Of a DNA stretch of 64,000 nt, positions 29,823 to 38,234 are shown one piece after another. This DNA is from MAG-121220-bin8 sp002700465 (GTDB lineage Bacteria > Bacteroidota > Bacteroidia > Flavobacteriales > Flavobacteriaceae), in contig CALSTO010000001.1 of assembly GCA_943789295.1 (NCBI GenBank), forward strand, positions 744,001-808,000, read 5' to 3'. Position 1 is the first letter of the stretch; every line of letters starts with the position of its first letter. The notes under the pieces are model-generated. The model was not told the origin of the DNA. It searched no databases and worked only from the letters and a program-made list of their open reading frames with translations. The translations under genes and the position numbers were made by a program.

Positions 29823-30231
29823 TAAAGGTGTGCCTTATTCATGGAAAGTGACTTCAAAGAACACAAGCAGTACAACTACAACACCAAGTGATACATGGAA
29901 GTTTTACTTAGCAGGAGATGGTATAGTTAACTATGCACCGTTCCCAGCAGATCTTACGGCGCCTGCGTCTGGGTCAACTGTCACTTTAAGTGATGGTAAA
30001 GCAACATTTACTTGGGAAGGAACAGATCCTGATAGTGGGGATACGCTTAGTTACACGGTTTATGTAGACAAGGTGGACGGTAAACAAACACCAACATCGG
30101 CTTTAACAAATCTGTCAGCGCAAACTGCTGATGTGGAATTAGATGCTGATACTACGTATTACTGGAGAGTGAAATCATCAGACGGAACTAACGCTAGTTA
30201 CTCCATTGTTTACTCGTTTAAGACTCAGTAA
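29737..30231 (+). CDS. Surface lipoprotein, C-terminal part (two Fn3-like domains)
   Basis: Continuation of the same lipoprotein. Sense begins near 29760 (NTSTATNKNGVSSTSTTATL) and completes the first Fn3-like domain (GVPYSWKVTSKN). A second follows (PADLTAPASGSTVTLSDG ... TTYYWRVKSSDG), ending at TAA 30229-30231. It is probably displayed on the cell surface as the partner of the two T9SS proteins; that is inferred from coupling. No enzyme motif. Confidence 0.65.
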   Translation: MMLVSLILNTSTATNKNGVSSTSTTATLDKGVPYSWKVTSKNTSSTTTTPSDTWKFYLAGDGIVNYAPFPADLTAPASGSTVTLSDGKATFTWEGTDPDSGDTLSYTVYVDKVDGKQTPTSALTNLSAQTADVELDADTTYYWRVKSSDGTNASYSIVYSFKTQ

Positions 30232-30313
30232 GGTTTAGTCTATAAATTGTCCTGGGATATTAAACTTAGATATATCACACTTATCTAATTTGCCAAAATA
30301 TTTATATCTGTAT

Positions 30314-30643
30314 TTAGCTACTCTTACTATATACCCAATCATTGAATTTAGTTGGAAGTAAATTGAAAATTAAAAATATTTTGTAAAAACCTCCTATACT
30401 TTCAATTATTTTAAAAACAGCTGTTGACTTTGTGTAAACCTGATCATTAACCTTAAATAAAACAGTATTAAATTCACTTAAATCCATTTTTAAATTTGAA
30501 AGTAAAATTTGACCTGATTTACCCTGTAAAGATGAAAATTTTAAATTATTATTAGTATCAATTTTAACAAGTAAATTGACAAACCAGTCACATAAACCAC
30601 AAATTCCATCAAAGTAAACTACTTTATCAATTTCTTCTTTCAT
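30314..30643 (-). CDS. DCC-family thiol-disulfide oxidoreductase (DUF393), apparent 3' frameshift
   Basis: 109 residues with the family motif YFDGICGLCDWFVNLL (DxxCxxC, about 10-25). The conserved C-terminus is missing here but appears one frame over: after DWVYSK, dropping one base gives VAKYRYKYFGKLDKC and runs on to a TAA at 30235-30237. So the intact gene would span 30235-30643 (about 135 residues). Start overlaps the mutS2 stop by 4 bases. Substrate unknown. Confidence 0.8.
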   Translation of the reverse strand: MKEEIDKVVYFDGICGLCDWFVNLLVKIDTNNNLKFSSLQGKSGQILLSNLKMDLSEFNTVLFKVNDQVYTKSTAVFKIIESIGGFYKIFLIFNLLPTKFNDWVYSKSS

Positions 30644-32790
30644 TTAACAAATTCCAATTTACTAATGTTAGTTTTAGTTGTAAAAGTATCGTAATTAATT
30701 ATTGCATTATTTTTTTCAATATTATCAATAATTCCCACAGTTGTACTTCCTTCTATTCGTACTTTATCACCAATCTTAAAAACTATATTCAAATGTTTTT
30801 TAACAGGCTTTAGTTTATTTTTTTTCTTTTGTTTTCTAATTGAATGAAGTTCTTTTTCTAATACTTCTTTAGTTTTTTTAACTTTCTTTTTTTCTAGTTT
30901 AGCTTTAGAAAAGTTAATCTTTTTTCTTTTAGAATTTAATGTGTCAACTAAATTTAATAATTCTGAAATAAGTATTCTTTTCTTACCGTTATTAAAATAT
31001 CTTTCAGAAATATCATTTAGCTTGTTACCTACAGTTATCATTCTTTGATTAGAATCAAAAAGCTCCTGATAATTTACAAGCTTAGATTTAATTTTATCAT
31101 TTGTTAAATTAAGTTTCTCGTTTTCCTTCTTAAACTTATCTTCTTCTTGTTTAAGTGAACTGGCTGTTTTATCTAATTGAACTCTTTGTTTTTGTAATTT
31201 TGCTATAGTTGCATCAAATCTAACTTTTCCTCTTTCGATCTTCTTTTTAGCTCTATTAATAATACTGTAAGGAATTCCATTCTTTTGGGCAACTTCAAAC
31301 GTAAAAGAACTTCCAGCCTGACCCAGAACTAAATTAAAAGTAGGCTCAAGTGTTTTATCGTTAAATTGCATGTTTGCATTGGACATGTGAGGTAATTCGT
31401 TTGCTAATAGTTTTAAATTAGAATAATGTGTTGTAATCACTCCAAAACTCTTTCTTTCGTAAAACACTTCTAAAAAAATTTCAGCAAGTGCGCCACCTAG
31501 CTCCGGATCTGATCCAGTTCCAAATTCATCAATTAAAAACAAAGTTTTTGAATTACATTTTTTCAAGAAACTATTCATGTTTTTAAGTCTATAGCTATAG
31601 GTACTTAACTGATTTTCTATCGATTGATTATCTCCAATATCTGAAATTATATTTTCAAACACACACATTTGAGTTGAGTGATGAACAGGAATTAAAATTC
31701 CTGACTGAAGCATTAATTGTAATAAACCAATAGTTTTAAGAGTAATACTTTTTCCACCAGCGTTAGGTCCAGAAACAACAATTATTCTTTTATTATTATC
31801 AAGACTAATCGATTGTGGGTAAGTCTTTAAATTTAATTTAGTGTTTGAAGAGTATAAAAGAGGATGAAAAGCGTCTTTAATCTTAGTAATTCTTTCAGAT
31901 GATATATTAGGTTTTAATGCATTTATTTCTTTTGCATATTTAGCTTTAGCATATATAACGTCAATATCTGTCAAATAATTTTGATAGTTTGTAAGAGTGT
32001 TACAGTAAGGTTGTAAAAAGGATGTTAAGTCTTTAAGTATTTTTTTAATTTCTTCATTTTCGTCGTATAAAAAATCTTGAAGTTTTCTACTTTGAATTAA
32101 AGTTTCTTGAGGTTCAATATAAACAATACTTCCTGTTTTAGAGCTTCCCATCATTTGCCCTTTAACTTTCCTTCTATACATTGCTTTTACTGCTAATACT
32201 CTTCTGTTGTCAATTAAAGATTCTTTAATTTCATCTAAATAACCAGAAGAATTATTTGAATTTAAAGCGCTAGAGAAAGATTGTCTAATTTTAGATTTAG
32301 TAGAACTAATGTTGTTTCTAATATTTAATAACTCATTTGTAGCATTATCTTTAATAAACCCGTATTTATCAATTACTGAATTTATTTCTTGAATAATTTC
32401 TTTTACAATGTCTAAATCTTTAGTTAGTTCATATATATTAACATAATAAGATTTGAATTTCTTAAGAAACTTAATATGTAATATTGTTAACTCAACAACC
32501 GTTTTTATCTTCCTGAACGAATCAATTTCGAGTTGACTATTAAGTATTTGAATTATTTTAATTTCCTTAGAAATAGATTCAAAAAAATGATTTGGAAAAT
32601 TATTATCATTATCTAAAGAGGATAAATACTCGGAAACTAGATCTAAAGAAAAATTAATTTGATCAAATACTAGGGAGGGTTTTAAAGATTTTAATTTTTC
32701 TTTCCCATGACTCGTAACACAATAGGATAGTATGTTATCGACAACAACATCAAATTCTAAGTCCTCTAAAGTTTTCTTGGGAATTGCCAA
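30640..32790 (-). CDS. mutS2: MutS2-type ATPase, without Smr domain
   Basis: DNA-structure-binding MutS2 homologue involved in suppressing recombination or in ribosome rescue in other bacteria. 716 residues. Core and clamp helices, then Walker A GPNAGGKSITLKT (about 340), Walker B LFLIDEFGTGSDP, TTHYSNLK and a long Lys-rich coiled coil (about 510-640). The chain ends with a KOW-like strand region (FKIGDKVRIEGSTTVGII). The C-terminal Smr nuclease domain of the classical family is absent, which I recall as common in Flavobacteriia. The start codon is TTG (32788-32790). Divergent from ung. Confidence 0.88.
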   Translation of the reverse strand: MAIPKKTLEDLEFDVVVDNILSYCVTSHGKEKLKSLKPSLVFDQINFSLDLVSEYLSSLDNDNNFPNHFFESISKEIKIIQILNSQLEIDSFRKIKTVVELTILHIKFLKKFKSYYVNIYELTKDLDIVKEIIQEINSVIDKYGFIKDNATNELLNIRNNISSTKSKIRQSFSSALNSNNSSGYLDEIKESLIDNRRVLAVKAMYRRKVKGQMMGSSKTGSIVYIEPQETLIQSRKLQDFLYDENEEIKKILKDLTSFLQPYCNTLTNYQNYLTDIDVIYAKAKYAKEINALKPNISSERITKIKDAFHPLLYSSNTKLNLKTYPQSISLDNNKRIIVVSGPNAGGKSITLKTIGLLQLMLQSGILIPVHHSTQMCVFENIISDIGDNQSIENQLSTYSYRLKNMNSFLKKCNSKTLFLIDEFGTGSDPELGGALAEIFLEVFYERKSFGVITTHYSNLKLLANELPHMSNANMQFNDKTLEPTFNLVLGQAGSSFTFEVAQKNGIPYSIINRAKKKIERGKVRFDATIAKLQKQRVQLDKTASSLKQEEDKFKKENEKLNLTNDKIKSKLVNYQELFDSNQRMITVGNKLNDISERYFNNGKKRILISELLNLVDTLNSKRKKINFSKAKLEKKKVKKTKEVLEKELHSIRKQKKKNKLKPVKKHLNIVFKIGDKVRIEGSTTVGIIDNIEKNNAIINYDTFTTKTNISKLEFVK

Positions 32791-32830
32791 AGTAATTGTA
32801 TATTAAAAAAAGTAAAAATAATGAATTTAA

Positions 32831-33496
32831 TTGAAGACAAATATCAGTAAATCTTGGAATAAAATTTTAGAAAAAGAATTAAAAAAAGATTATTTCATTT
32901 CATTATTAAAAACCACCAAGAACAATTACAATAACAACACGTGTTTTCCTAAAAGAAGTAACATTTTTTCAGCATTTAATCATTGTTCCTTTGAAAAATT
33001 AAAAGTTGTAATTATAGGACAAGATCCATACCACGGAATTAACCAAGCAAACGGATTATCATTTTCTGTAAATTCTAATGAAAAACTACCTCCATCATTA
33101 AAAAATATTTTTTTGGAAATAAATAATGATTTAAAAACCAATATTAGAACGAATGGTGATCTTACAGATTGGGCTAGCCAAGGAGTTTTATTATTAAATT
33201 CTATTCTTTCAGTTGAAAGTGGAAAACCTGGAAGTCACTCAAAAATAGGATGGGAAACTTTTACAGATAACGTAATTAAAATAATTTCAAAGTCTAAAAA
33301 CAATGTTGTTTTTATGTTATGGGGAGGATATGCAAAAAAAAAAGAAAAATTAATTTTTGAAAATAATCATTTGATTTTGAAAACTGGACATCCGTCTCCG
33401 CTAAGTGCAAACAGAGGATATTGGTTTGGAAATAAACATTTTAGTAAATGCAATTCTTTTTTAGAAAAAAAAAATATTGAATCTATTGAATGGTAA
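32831..33496 (+). CDS. ung: Uracil-DNA glycosylase
   Basis: Family 1 UDG of base-excision repair. 221 residues. Water-activating motif GQDPYHG (about 63-69), LLLNSILSVESGKPGSH and leucine-loop HPSPLSANRG (about 189-198). The start is TTG at 32831; the nearby ATG at 32821 is out of frame and reads only nine codons. Length and N-terminus (NISKSWNKILEKEL) suit the family. Confidence 0.95.
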   Translation: MKTNISKSWNKILEKELKKDYFISLLKTTKNNYNNNTCFPKRSNIFSAFNHCSFEKLKVVIIGQDPYHGINQANGLSFSVNSNEKLPPSLKNIFLEINNDLKTNIRTNGDLTDWASQGVLLLNSILSVESGKPGSHSKIGWETFTDNVIKIISKSKNNVVFMLWGGYAKKKEKLIFENNHLILKTGHPSPLSANRGYWFGNKHFSKCNSFLEKKNIESIEW

Positions 33497-33534
33497 ATAC
33501 TGTAAAATATGATTAACTTTAAATAAAAAAAATT

Positions 33535-33849
33535 ATGATTATTACTACTACTGAAACAATACCAAATAAAGAAATAACAGAGTCATTAGGAATCGCAAGA
33601 GGGTCAACAGTTAGAGCACGAAATGTTGCTAGAGATATATTTGCTGGTATAAAAAACTTAGTTGGTGGTGAAATTGAGGAATATACTAAACTTCAAGCTC
33701 AATCTAGAGAACAAGCACTCACTAGAATGATTGAAGATGCTAATAGAGTAGGAGCTGATGCAGTTGTAAATGTTAGGTTTATGACATCAGTAATTTCTCA
33801 AGGTGCCGCTGAAGTACTTGCTTATGGAACTAGTGTGAAAATTAAATAA
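33535..33849 (+). CDS. YbjQ/UPF0145 family protein
   Basis: 104 residues. Conserved core ITTTETIPNKEITESLG, GEIEEYTKL, AREQ-like SREQALTRMIEDANRVGADAVVNVRF and terminal LAYGTSVKI. Pentameric small protein family related to heavy-metal-binding folds; function unknown. Followed 2 bases later by a tiny membrane-protein ORF. Confidence 0.9.
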   Translation: MIITTTETIPNKEITESLGIARGSTVRARNVARDIFAGIKNLVGGEIEEYTKLQAQSREQALTRMIEDANRVGADAVVNVRFMTSVISQGAAEVLAYGTSVKIK

Positions 33850-33851
33850 TT

Positions 33852-33956
33852 ATGACTGTTACTTGGCTAATTATTGGTGGAATTCTTATTGTTTTTGCAA
33901 TAGTAAACAGGATTAACAAATCTAAAGAAGAGAAATTTGAAGATAGGGACAATTAA
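33852..33956 (+). CDS. 34-residue single-pass membrane protein
   Basis: ATG 33852 to TAA 33956 encodes TVTWLIIGGILIVFAIVNR, one hydrophobic helix, then a charged tail NKSKEEKFEDRDN. It begins 2 bases after the ybjQ-like stop, so probably translated from the same mRNA. No family recognised. Confidence 0.5.
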   Translation: MTVTWLIIGGILIVFAIVNRINKSKEEKFEDRDN

Positions 33957-33961
33957 CATCC

Positions 33962-33994
33962 TTGTATGAATGTTTATTATTTTTTGTAAATTTG
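33962..33994 (+). promoter_or_regulatory. Promoter of the DUF805 gene
   Basis: TTG (33962-33964), 22-base spacer and TAAATTTG (33987-33994) fit the Bacteroidota promoter. ATG is 6 bases after the -7 box, so the mRNA would be nearly leaderless. This also argues against the upstream candidate start at 33962. Confidence 0.6.
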
Positions 33995-34000
33995 ACTATT

Positions 34001-34540
34001 ATGAAAAAATATTTTCAATTTAACGGGACTATAAACGGTACAACTTTTTTATTAAGATCATTGTTTTCAATAGTTCTTTCAATACCACTTTTTATTGTTA
34101 TGATAGCTTTTGCTGCAATTGTTGGTTTTGAACTGTTAGACACAGCAGGAATAGATATTAGCGAAATACAAGAAACTGGAACTTTTGATCAAACTGAATT
34201 AGAAGAAAAAATTGAAGAAAAGTTTAAAGATAATCCTGAAGAATTAGTCAGTTTAGTTAAAAATGCTTTTACTCCTTTTTGGATAATCGGTATAATACTA
34301 ACAATAATCCCAGTTATTTGGTTTGGCCTTGCTACATATTATAAAAGAGTATCTGCTTTATTTTATGAAAATAGATTAAATGTATTCTTTGGCTTATTAA
34401 TTTTTGAAATTACATCAGATATTGTAATCTTTAAATTTGACAATTGGCTAGATACTGTCTTTATGATTGGTTCAATATTAGTATTCTTATTTATGCTAAT
34501 TAAAGACTCTGGAATACAAGCTGAAGACCACGAAGGCTAG
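34001..34540 (+). CDS. DUF805-like membrane protein
   Basis: Start placed at ATG 34001 (KKYFQFNGTINGTTFLLRS), the typical N-terminus. An upstream start at 33962 would lie inside the promoter. About 179 residues with several hydrophobic helices and an acidic loop (QTELEEKIEEKFKDNPEE) between the first and second pairs. Function unknown. Convergent 4-base overlap with the eIF1-like gene. Confidence 0.65.
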   Translation: MKKYFQFNGTINGTTFLLRSLFSIVLSIPLFIVMIAFAAIVGFELLDTAGIDISEIQETGTFDQTELEEKIEEKFKDNPEELVSLVKNAFTPFWIIGIILTIIPVIWFGLATYYKRVSALFYENRLNVFFGLLIFEITSDIVIFKFDNWLDTVFMIGSILVFLFMLIKDSGIQAEDHEG

Positions 34541-34875
34541 CCACCAACTCTTTTTACATTGTGGCCTTGTTGAGTTAAAATAGAAGTTATTTTATCTCTA
34601 TATTTCCCTTGGATAATAATTTCTTCATTTTTAATTGAACCACCAACACCACATTTATTTTTAAGTTCTTTAGCTAATTCTTTAAACTGATCCTTAGTTC
34701 CTTTGAAACCTTTAACTATTGTTACAGGTTTTCCTGCACGTCCTTTTACACTGTAATGAGCTTCAAGATTCTGAGGTTTAATATTATTTGATTTTATATT
34801 AACTGTTTCCGATTCAATTATTTCATCAGGATTAATTAAAGATTTAAGATCAGAAAGAGAGCCTAGTTTTTTCAT
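34537..34875 (-). CDS. SUI1/eIF1-like translation factor (YciH family)
   Basis: 112 residues. The C-terminal SUI1 domain has GRAGKPVTIVKGFKG, LKNKCGVGGSIKNEEIIIQG and GHNVKRVGG at the end, the diagnostic family residues. Bacterial members modulate start-codon selection. Coupled to the oxygenase gene by TAATG (shared base 34875). Confidence 0.92.
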   Translation of the reverse strand: MKKLGSLSDLKSLINPDEIIESETVNIKSNNIKPQNLEAHYSVKGRAGKPVTIVKGFKGTKDQFKELAKELKNKCGVGGSIKNEEIIIQGKYRDKITSILTQQGHNVKRVGG

Positions 34876-35825
34876 TATTTTTTCATAACTCCAATATCAA
34901 TAAGCCTATTGATTAAAAAATCATGTGCAGTTATATCTTCAAAGCTTTTAGGATTTTGATTATCTATACAGTTTTCAAGAACATTTAATTTCATTGTTCC
35001 AATGGGGTGTAAAAAAAAAGGAATTGAATATCTAGATTTACTCCAGTACTCTTTTGGAGGATTAACAACCCTGTGAATAGTGGATTTAAGCTTGTTATTA
35101 GTATACCTAGACAACATATCTCCAACATTGACAACTATTTCATCTTCTCCTGCAATAGCGTCAATCCATTCACCTTTATTATTTTTAACCTGTAAACCCT
35201 TTCCGTGAGCACCCATAAGTAAGGTAATCAAGTTAATATCACCATGAGCTGCAGCTCTAACTGCGTTATCTGGTTCTTTTGTAATAGGAGGGTAGTGTAT
35301 TGGTCTTAAAATACTGTTACCATTTAAAACGTATTTATCGAAGTGATCTTCTTCTAAATCCAGAAACAATGCAATTGCTCTTAATACAAATAATCCTGTC
35401 TTTTCTAGTGCCTTATATGTAACCTCGCCGGCTTTATTGAAATCAGGAATTTCAGTTACAAATGGATTTTCAGGATAATTAAATTTTGATTTATCACTCT
35501 CACTTAAATATTGACCAAAATGCCAAAACTCTTTTAAATCACCTTCTTTTTTTCCTTTTGCATGTTCTTTTCCAAAAGAAGTATACCCTCTTTGACCTTT
35601 AAAGCCTTCAAATTCATATTTTGATTTAGCTTCAAAAGACATATCAAAAAAAGATTTAATTTGTTTATATAAATCCTCAACATTATCATTTGATAAAAAA
35701 TGATTTTTAAGAGATAAAAAACCTATTTCTTGATAAGCTTTTCCAACCGACTTAACAAAAGCATCTTTTCTTGTTTTGTCATTAGACAAAAAATCGTTTA
35801 AATCTAGTGAAGGGATATTACTCAT
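34875..35825 (-). CDS. 2-oxoglutarate/Fe(II) oxygenase, isopenicillin N synthase-like
   Basis: 316 residues. N-terminal DIOX_N-like segment (PSLDLNDFL ... GFLSLKNH). Fe(II) ligands HxD in AAHGDINLITLL and the distal His in STIHRVVNPP. The 2OG-binding R-x-S is in SRYSIPFFLHP. Bacterial relatives act on unknown small molecules; this is not evidence for antibiotic synthesis. Sits in a tight series with ald (2-base gap) and the eIF1-like gene. Confidence 0.88.
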   Translation of the reverse strand: MSNIPSLDLNDFLSNDKTRKDAFVKSVGKAYQEIGFLSLKNHFLSNDNVEDLYKQIKSFFDMSFEAKSKYEFEGFKGQRGYTSFGKEHAKGKKEGDLKEFWHFGQYLSESDKSKFNYPENPFVTEIPDFNKAGEVTYKALEKTGLFVLRAIALFLDLEEDHFDKYVLNGNSILRPIHYPPITKEPDNAVRAAAHGDINLITLLMGAHGKGLQVKNNKGEWIDAIAGEDEIVVNVGDMLSRYTNNKLKSTIHRVVNPPKEYWSKSRYSIPFFLHPIGTMKLNVLENCIDNQNPKSFEDITAHDFLINRLIDIGVMKK

Positions 35826-35827
35826 TT

Positions 35828-36940
35828 TTAAAATAATTCGTTAAGACTTGAATATTTAAGATTAAAAGCATCAGCAATAGCTTTATAAACGACTTTTCCA
35901 TTAATTACATTAAGACCCAATTTAAGAGATTCATCTTCTTCACATGCATTTTTCCATCCTTTATTTGCCAAATCTAATCCTTGTTTTATTGTTGCATTTG
36001 TTAAAGCCTCTGTAGATGTAGCTGGCACTGCTCCTGGCATGTTAGCTACACTGTAGTGCAGCACGTCATCTATAATATAAGTAGGATCTTGGTGAGTAGT
36101 AGGGTGGGTGGTTTCAAAACATCCACCTTGATCTACTGCTACATCAACCAAAACTGTTCCTGGTTGTAAATCCTTTAACATATCCTTTGTTATTAAATTT
36201 GGAGCCTTAGCTCCAGGTATTAGAACAGCACCAATTATTAAATGAGCTGATTTAATAGCTTGAACAATATTGTAATGACTTGAAAATTGTGTTGATACGT
36301 TTTTAGGCATAACGTCATCTAAATACCTTAGTCTATCTAAGTTGATATCAAATATAGTAACGTTAGCTCCTAAACCAGCAGCCATTTTAGCTGCCTCAGA
36401 ACCGACAACACCACCTCCCAAAACAATGACATTAGCTGGTTTTACACCTGGAACACCTCCGAGTAAAATACCGTAACCATTTTGAGGTTTTTCTAAAAAT
36501 TTTGCACCCTGTTGGGCAGCCATTCTACCAGCTACTTCAGACATTGGTGTGAGTAGAGGTAATGTTAAATCTTTATTTTGAACAGTCTCATAAGCAATAC
36601 ATATACTTTTAGATTTAATCATTGCATTAGTAAGTTCTTCAGATGATGCAAAATGAAAATAAGTATATACTATCTGATTTTCCTTAATTAAAGAATATTC
36701 AGATTTTAAAGGCTCTTTAACTTTAACTATCATTTCGGACTTTTCATAAATTTCCTCAATAGTATTGCAAATTTGAGCTCCAACATTTGAATAATCAGAA
36801 TCTTTATATCCACTTCCTAAACCAGCATCCCTTTGAATTAAAACTGTGTGGCCATTGTTAACGAAAGAATTGGCTCCTGAAGGAGTCATTCCAACTCTAA
36901 ATTCATTATTTTTTATTTCTTTTGGTACACCTACTATCAT
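35828..36940 (-). CDS. ald: Alanine dehydrogenase
   Basis: NAD-dependent reversible oxidative deamination of L-alanine to pyruvate. 370 residues. Motifs: GVPKEIKNNEFRVGMTP (3-19), NAD-binding VIVLGGGVVGSEAAKMAAGLGA-type Rossmann loop (about 170-190), DVAVDQGGCFETTHPTTH and VANMPGAVPATST. Homologous transhydrogenase alpha subunits lack this length and C-terminus. Confidence 0.95.
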   Translation of the reverse strand: MIVGVPKEIKNNEFRVGMTPSGANSFVNNGHTVLIQRDAGLGSGYKDSDYSNVGAQICNTIEEIYEKSEMIVKVKEPLKSEYSLIKENQIVYTYFHFASSEELTNAMIKSKSICIAYETVQNKDLTLPLLTPMSEVAGRMAAQQGAKFLEKPQNGYGILLGGVPGVKPANVIVLGGGVVGSEAAKMAAGLGANVTIFDINLDRLRYLDDVMPKNVSTQFSSHYNIVQAIKSAHLIIGAVLIPGAKAPNLITKDMLKDLQPGTVLVDVAVDQGGCFETTHPTTHQDPTYIIDDVLHYSVANMPGAVPATSTEALTNATIKQGLDLANKGWKNACEEDESLKLGLNVINGKVVYKAIADAFNLKYSSLNELF

Positions 36941-37054
36941 TGTATTGTGTTTTGTTATGCATAGATAATTACAAAATTATTAATTACAAAGCATAAAATA
37001 TCAGATTTATTAAAATATTAGCAACTAAATTAAAGAATAATGAAGAATTAGTAA

Positions 37055-38233
37055 TTACTCGAACAATTGTTTATTTATTGATGGAAATATTTTTAGGGCA
37101 TTTTTATAGTACAACTTTTTCAAAACTTCATCAGGTAGATTTAAACCATACATTTTCCAAAGTCCATGTCTTTTTCTATAATAATCAAAATATTCATCTG
37201 AAGTTTCTAGTACTCTAAAATAAACATCGAACTCTGATTTCTTGTAAGTGTCTTTACCAAACATTATCCTGTCCTGATAATCAATAAAGAATTTTCTTGC
37301 TCTTCGTGGTTGTCTACCAAGTTCACCAATAACAGCACCTATTTCAGTGTAAACATTTGGTAATTTGTTAAGATGGTCTTCTAATTTATCTAAATCATTT
37401 GCCATCCATCCCATATGTGCATTAATAAAAATAGTGTTTGGATGATTTTTAAACATATTAAACTGCTCATCCATAACCGTTTTAAAAGACGGATACTTAT
37501 CAGACGGTCTAAAACTTCCTGGTTTTTGCCTTGCATGTAGCCACCTTTCATTGTATTTGTCAACAGGATCAAAGAAAGGGGAGGGCTCTCCAGAATGAAT
37601 AAGTACAGGAATATTTAATTCTCCACAGACTTTCCATATTGGATCCAATCTTGAATCATCAACTTTTACTCTTTCTCCGGAGTTATCTTTTAAAGATAAA
37701 CCTAAATCTTTATATACTTTTAATCCGATTGCGCCATTTGACACTGCATTTTTAATAGTTTTTACAGAGTTTATTGCAAAATCTTTATTATCAATTTTTT
37801 TGAAATCGATATTAACAAAAACCCCAAATCTATCTGGAAAATTCTCTTTTACATTAGTTAAAGATTTCTCAAGATTTAAATCCATTAAAGATTGATTACC
37901 AACAAAAGTAGCCAACCCAGAACCACTTAGATTTATCATAAAACCCATATTTAAACTATCCATTTCAGATACTAATTTCTTTAAATTGGAGTAAGACATG
38001 TCCCATTGATGACTATGAACATCTACAAAAGGATATTTAGATCTAATTGTTTTGTTCTGCTCCACAACTAAAGATGTTACAGGGGAATATTCTTCAATAT
38101 CCATTAAATTATTCTTCTTCTGAACATTATCAATAGCCCAATAAGAAATACCACTAACAATAAGTATTATAATTAGAATTGAGAATAAAAAGAGTAGGGC
38201 TTTTAAAAAATTTTTAAATGAAAGTAATTTCAT
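37055..38233 (-). CDS. Membrane-anchored amidohydrolase (amidohydrolase_2 type)
   Basis: 392 residues. An N-terminal membrane anchor (ALLFLFSILIIILIVSGISYW) exposes a TIM-barrel metal hydrolase outside the inner membrane. Metal ligands: VDVHSHQW (about 71-78), VLIHSGEP, NAHMGW and MFGKDTY. GLKVYKDLGLS is the strand around the bridging-residue position. Substrate unknown. It begins 1 base downstream of the DUF2911 gene. Confidence 0.82.
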   Translation of the reverse strand: MKLLSFKNFLKALLFLFSILIIILIVSGISYWAIDNVQKKNNLMDIEEYSPVTSLVVEQNKTIRSKYPFVDVHSHQWDMSYSNLKKLVSEMDSLNMGFMINLSGSGLATFVGNQSLMDLNLEKSLTNVKENFPDRFGVFVNIDFKKIDNKDFAINSVKTIKNAVSNGAIGLKVYKDLGLSLKDNSGERVKVDDSRLDPIWKVCGELNIPVLIHSGEPSPFFDPVDKYNERWLHARQKPGSFRPSDKYPSFKTVMDEQFNMFKNHPNTIFINAHMGWMANDLDKLEDHLNKLPNVYTEIGAVIGELGRQPRRARKFFIDYQDRIMFGKDTYKKSEFDVYFRVLETSDEYFDYYRKRHGLWKMYGLNLPDEVLKKLYYKNALKIFPSINKQLFE

Positions 38234-38234
38234 T

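Noticed and set aside
34875..36940. Antibiotic biosynthesis suggested by the isopenicillin N synthase-like enzyme
   Set aside because: No NRPS or other biosynthetic genes nearby; neighbours are ald and an eIF1-like gene.
36941..37054. tRNA or small RNA in the intergenic gap
   Set aside because: AT-rich sequence without a cloverleaf or stable hairpin visible.
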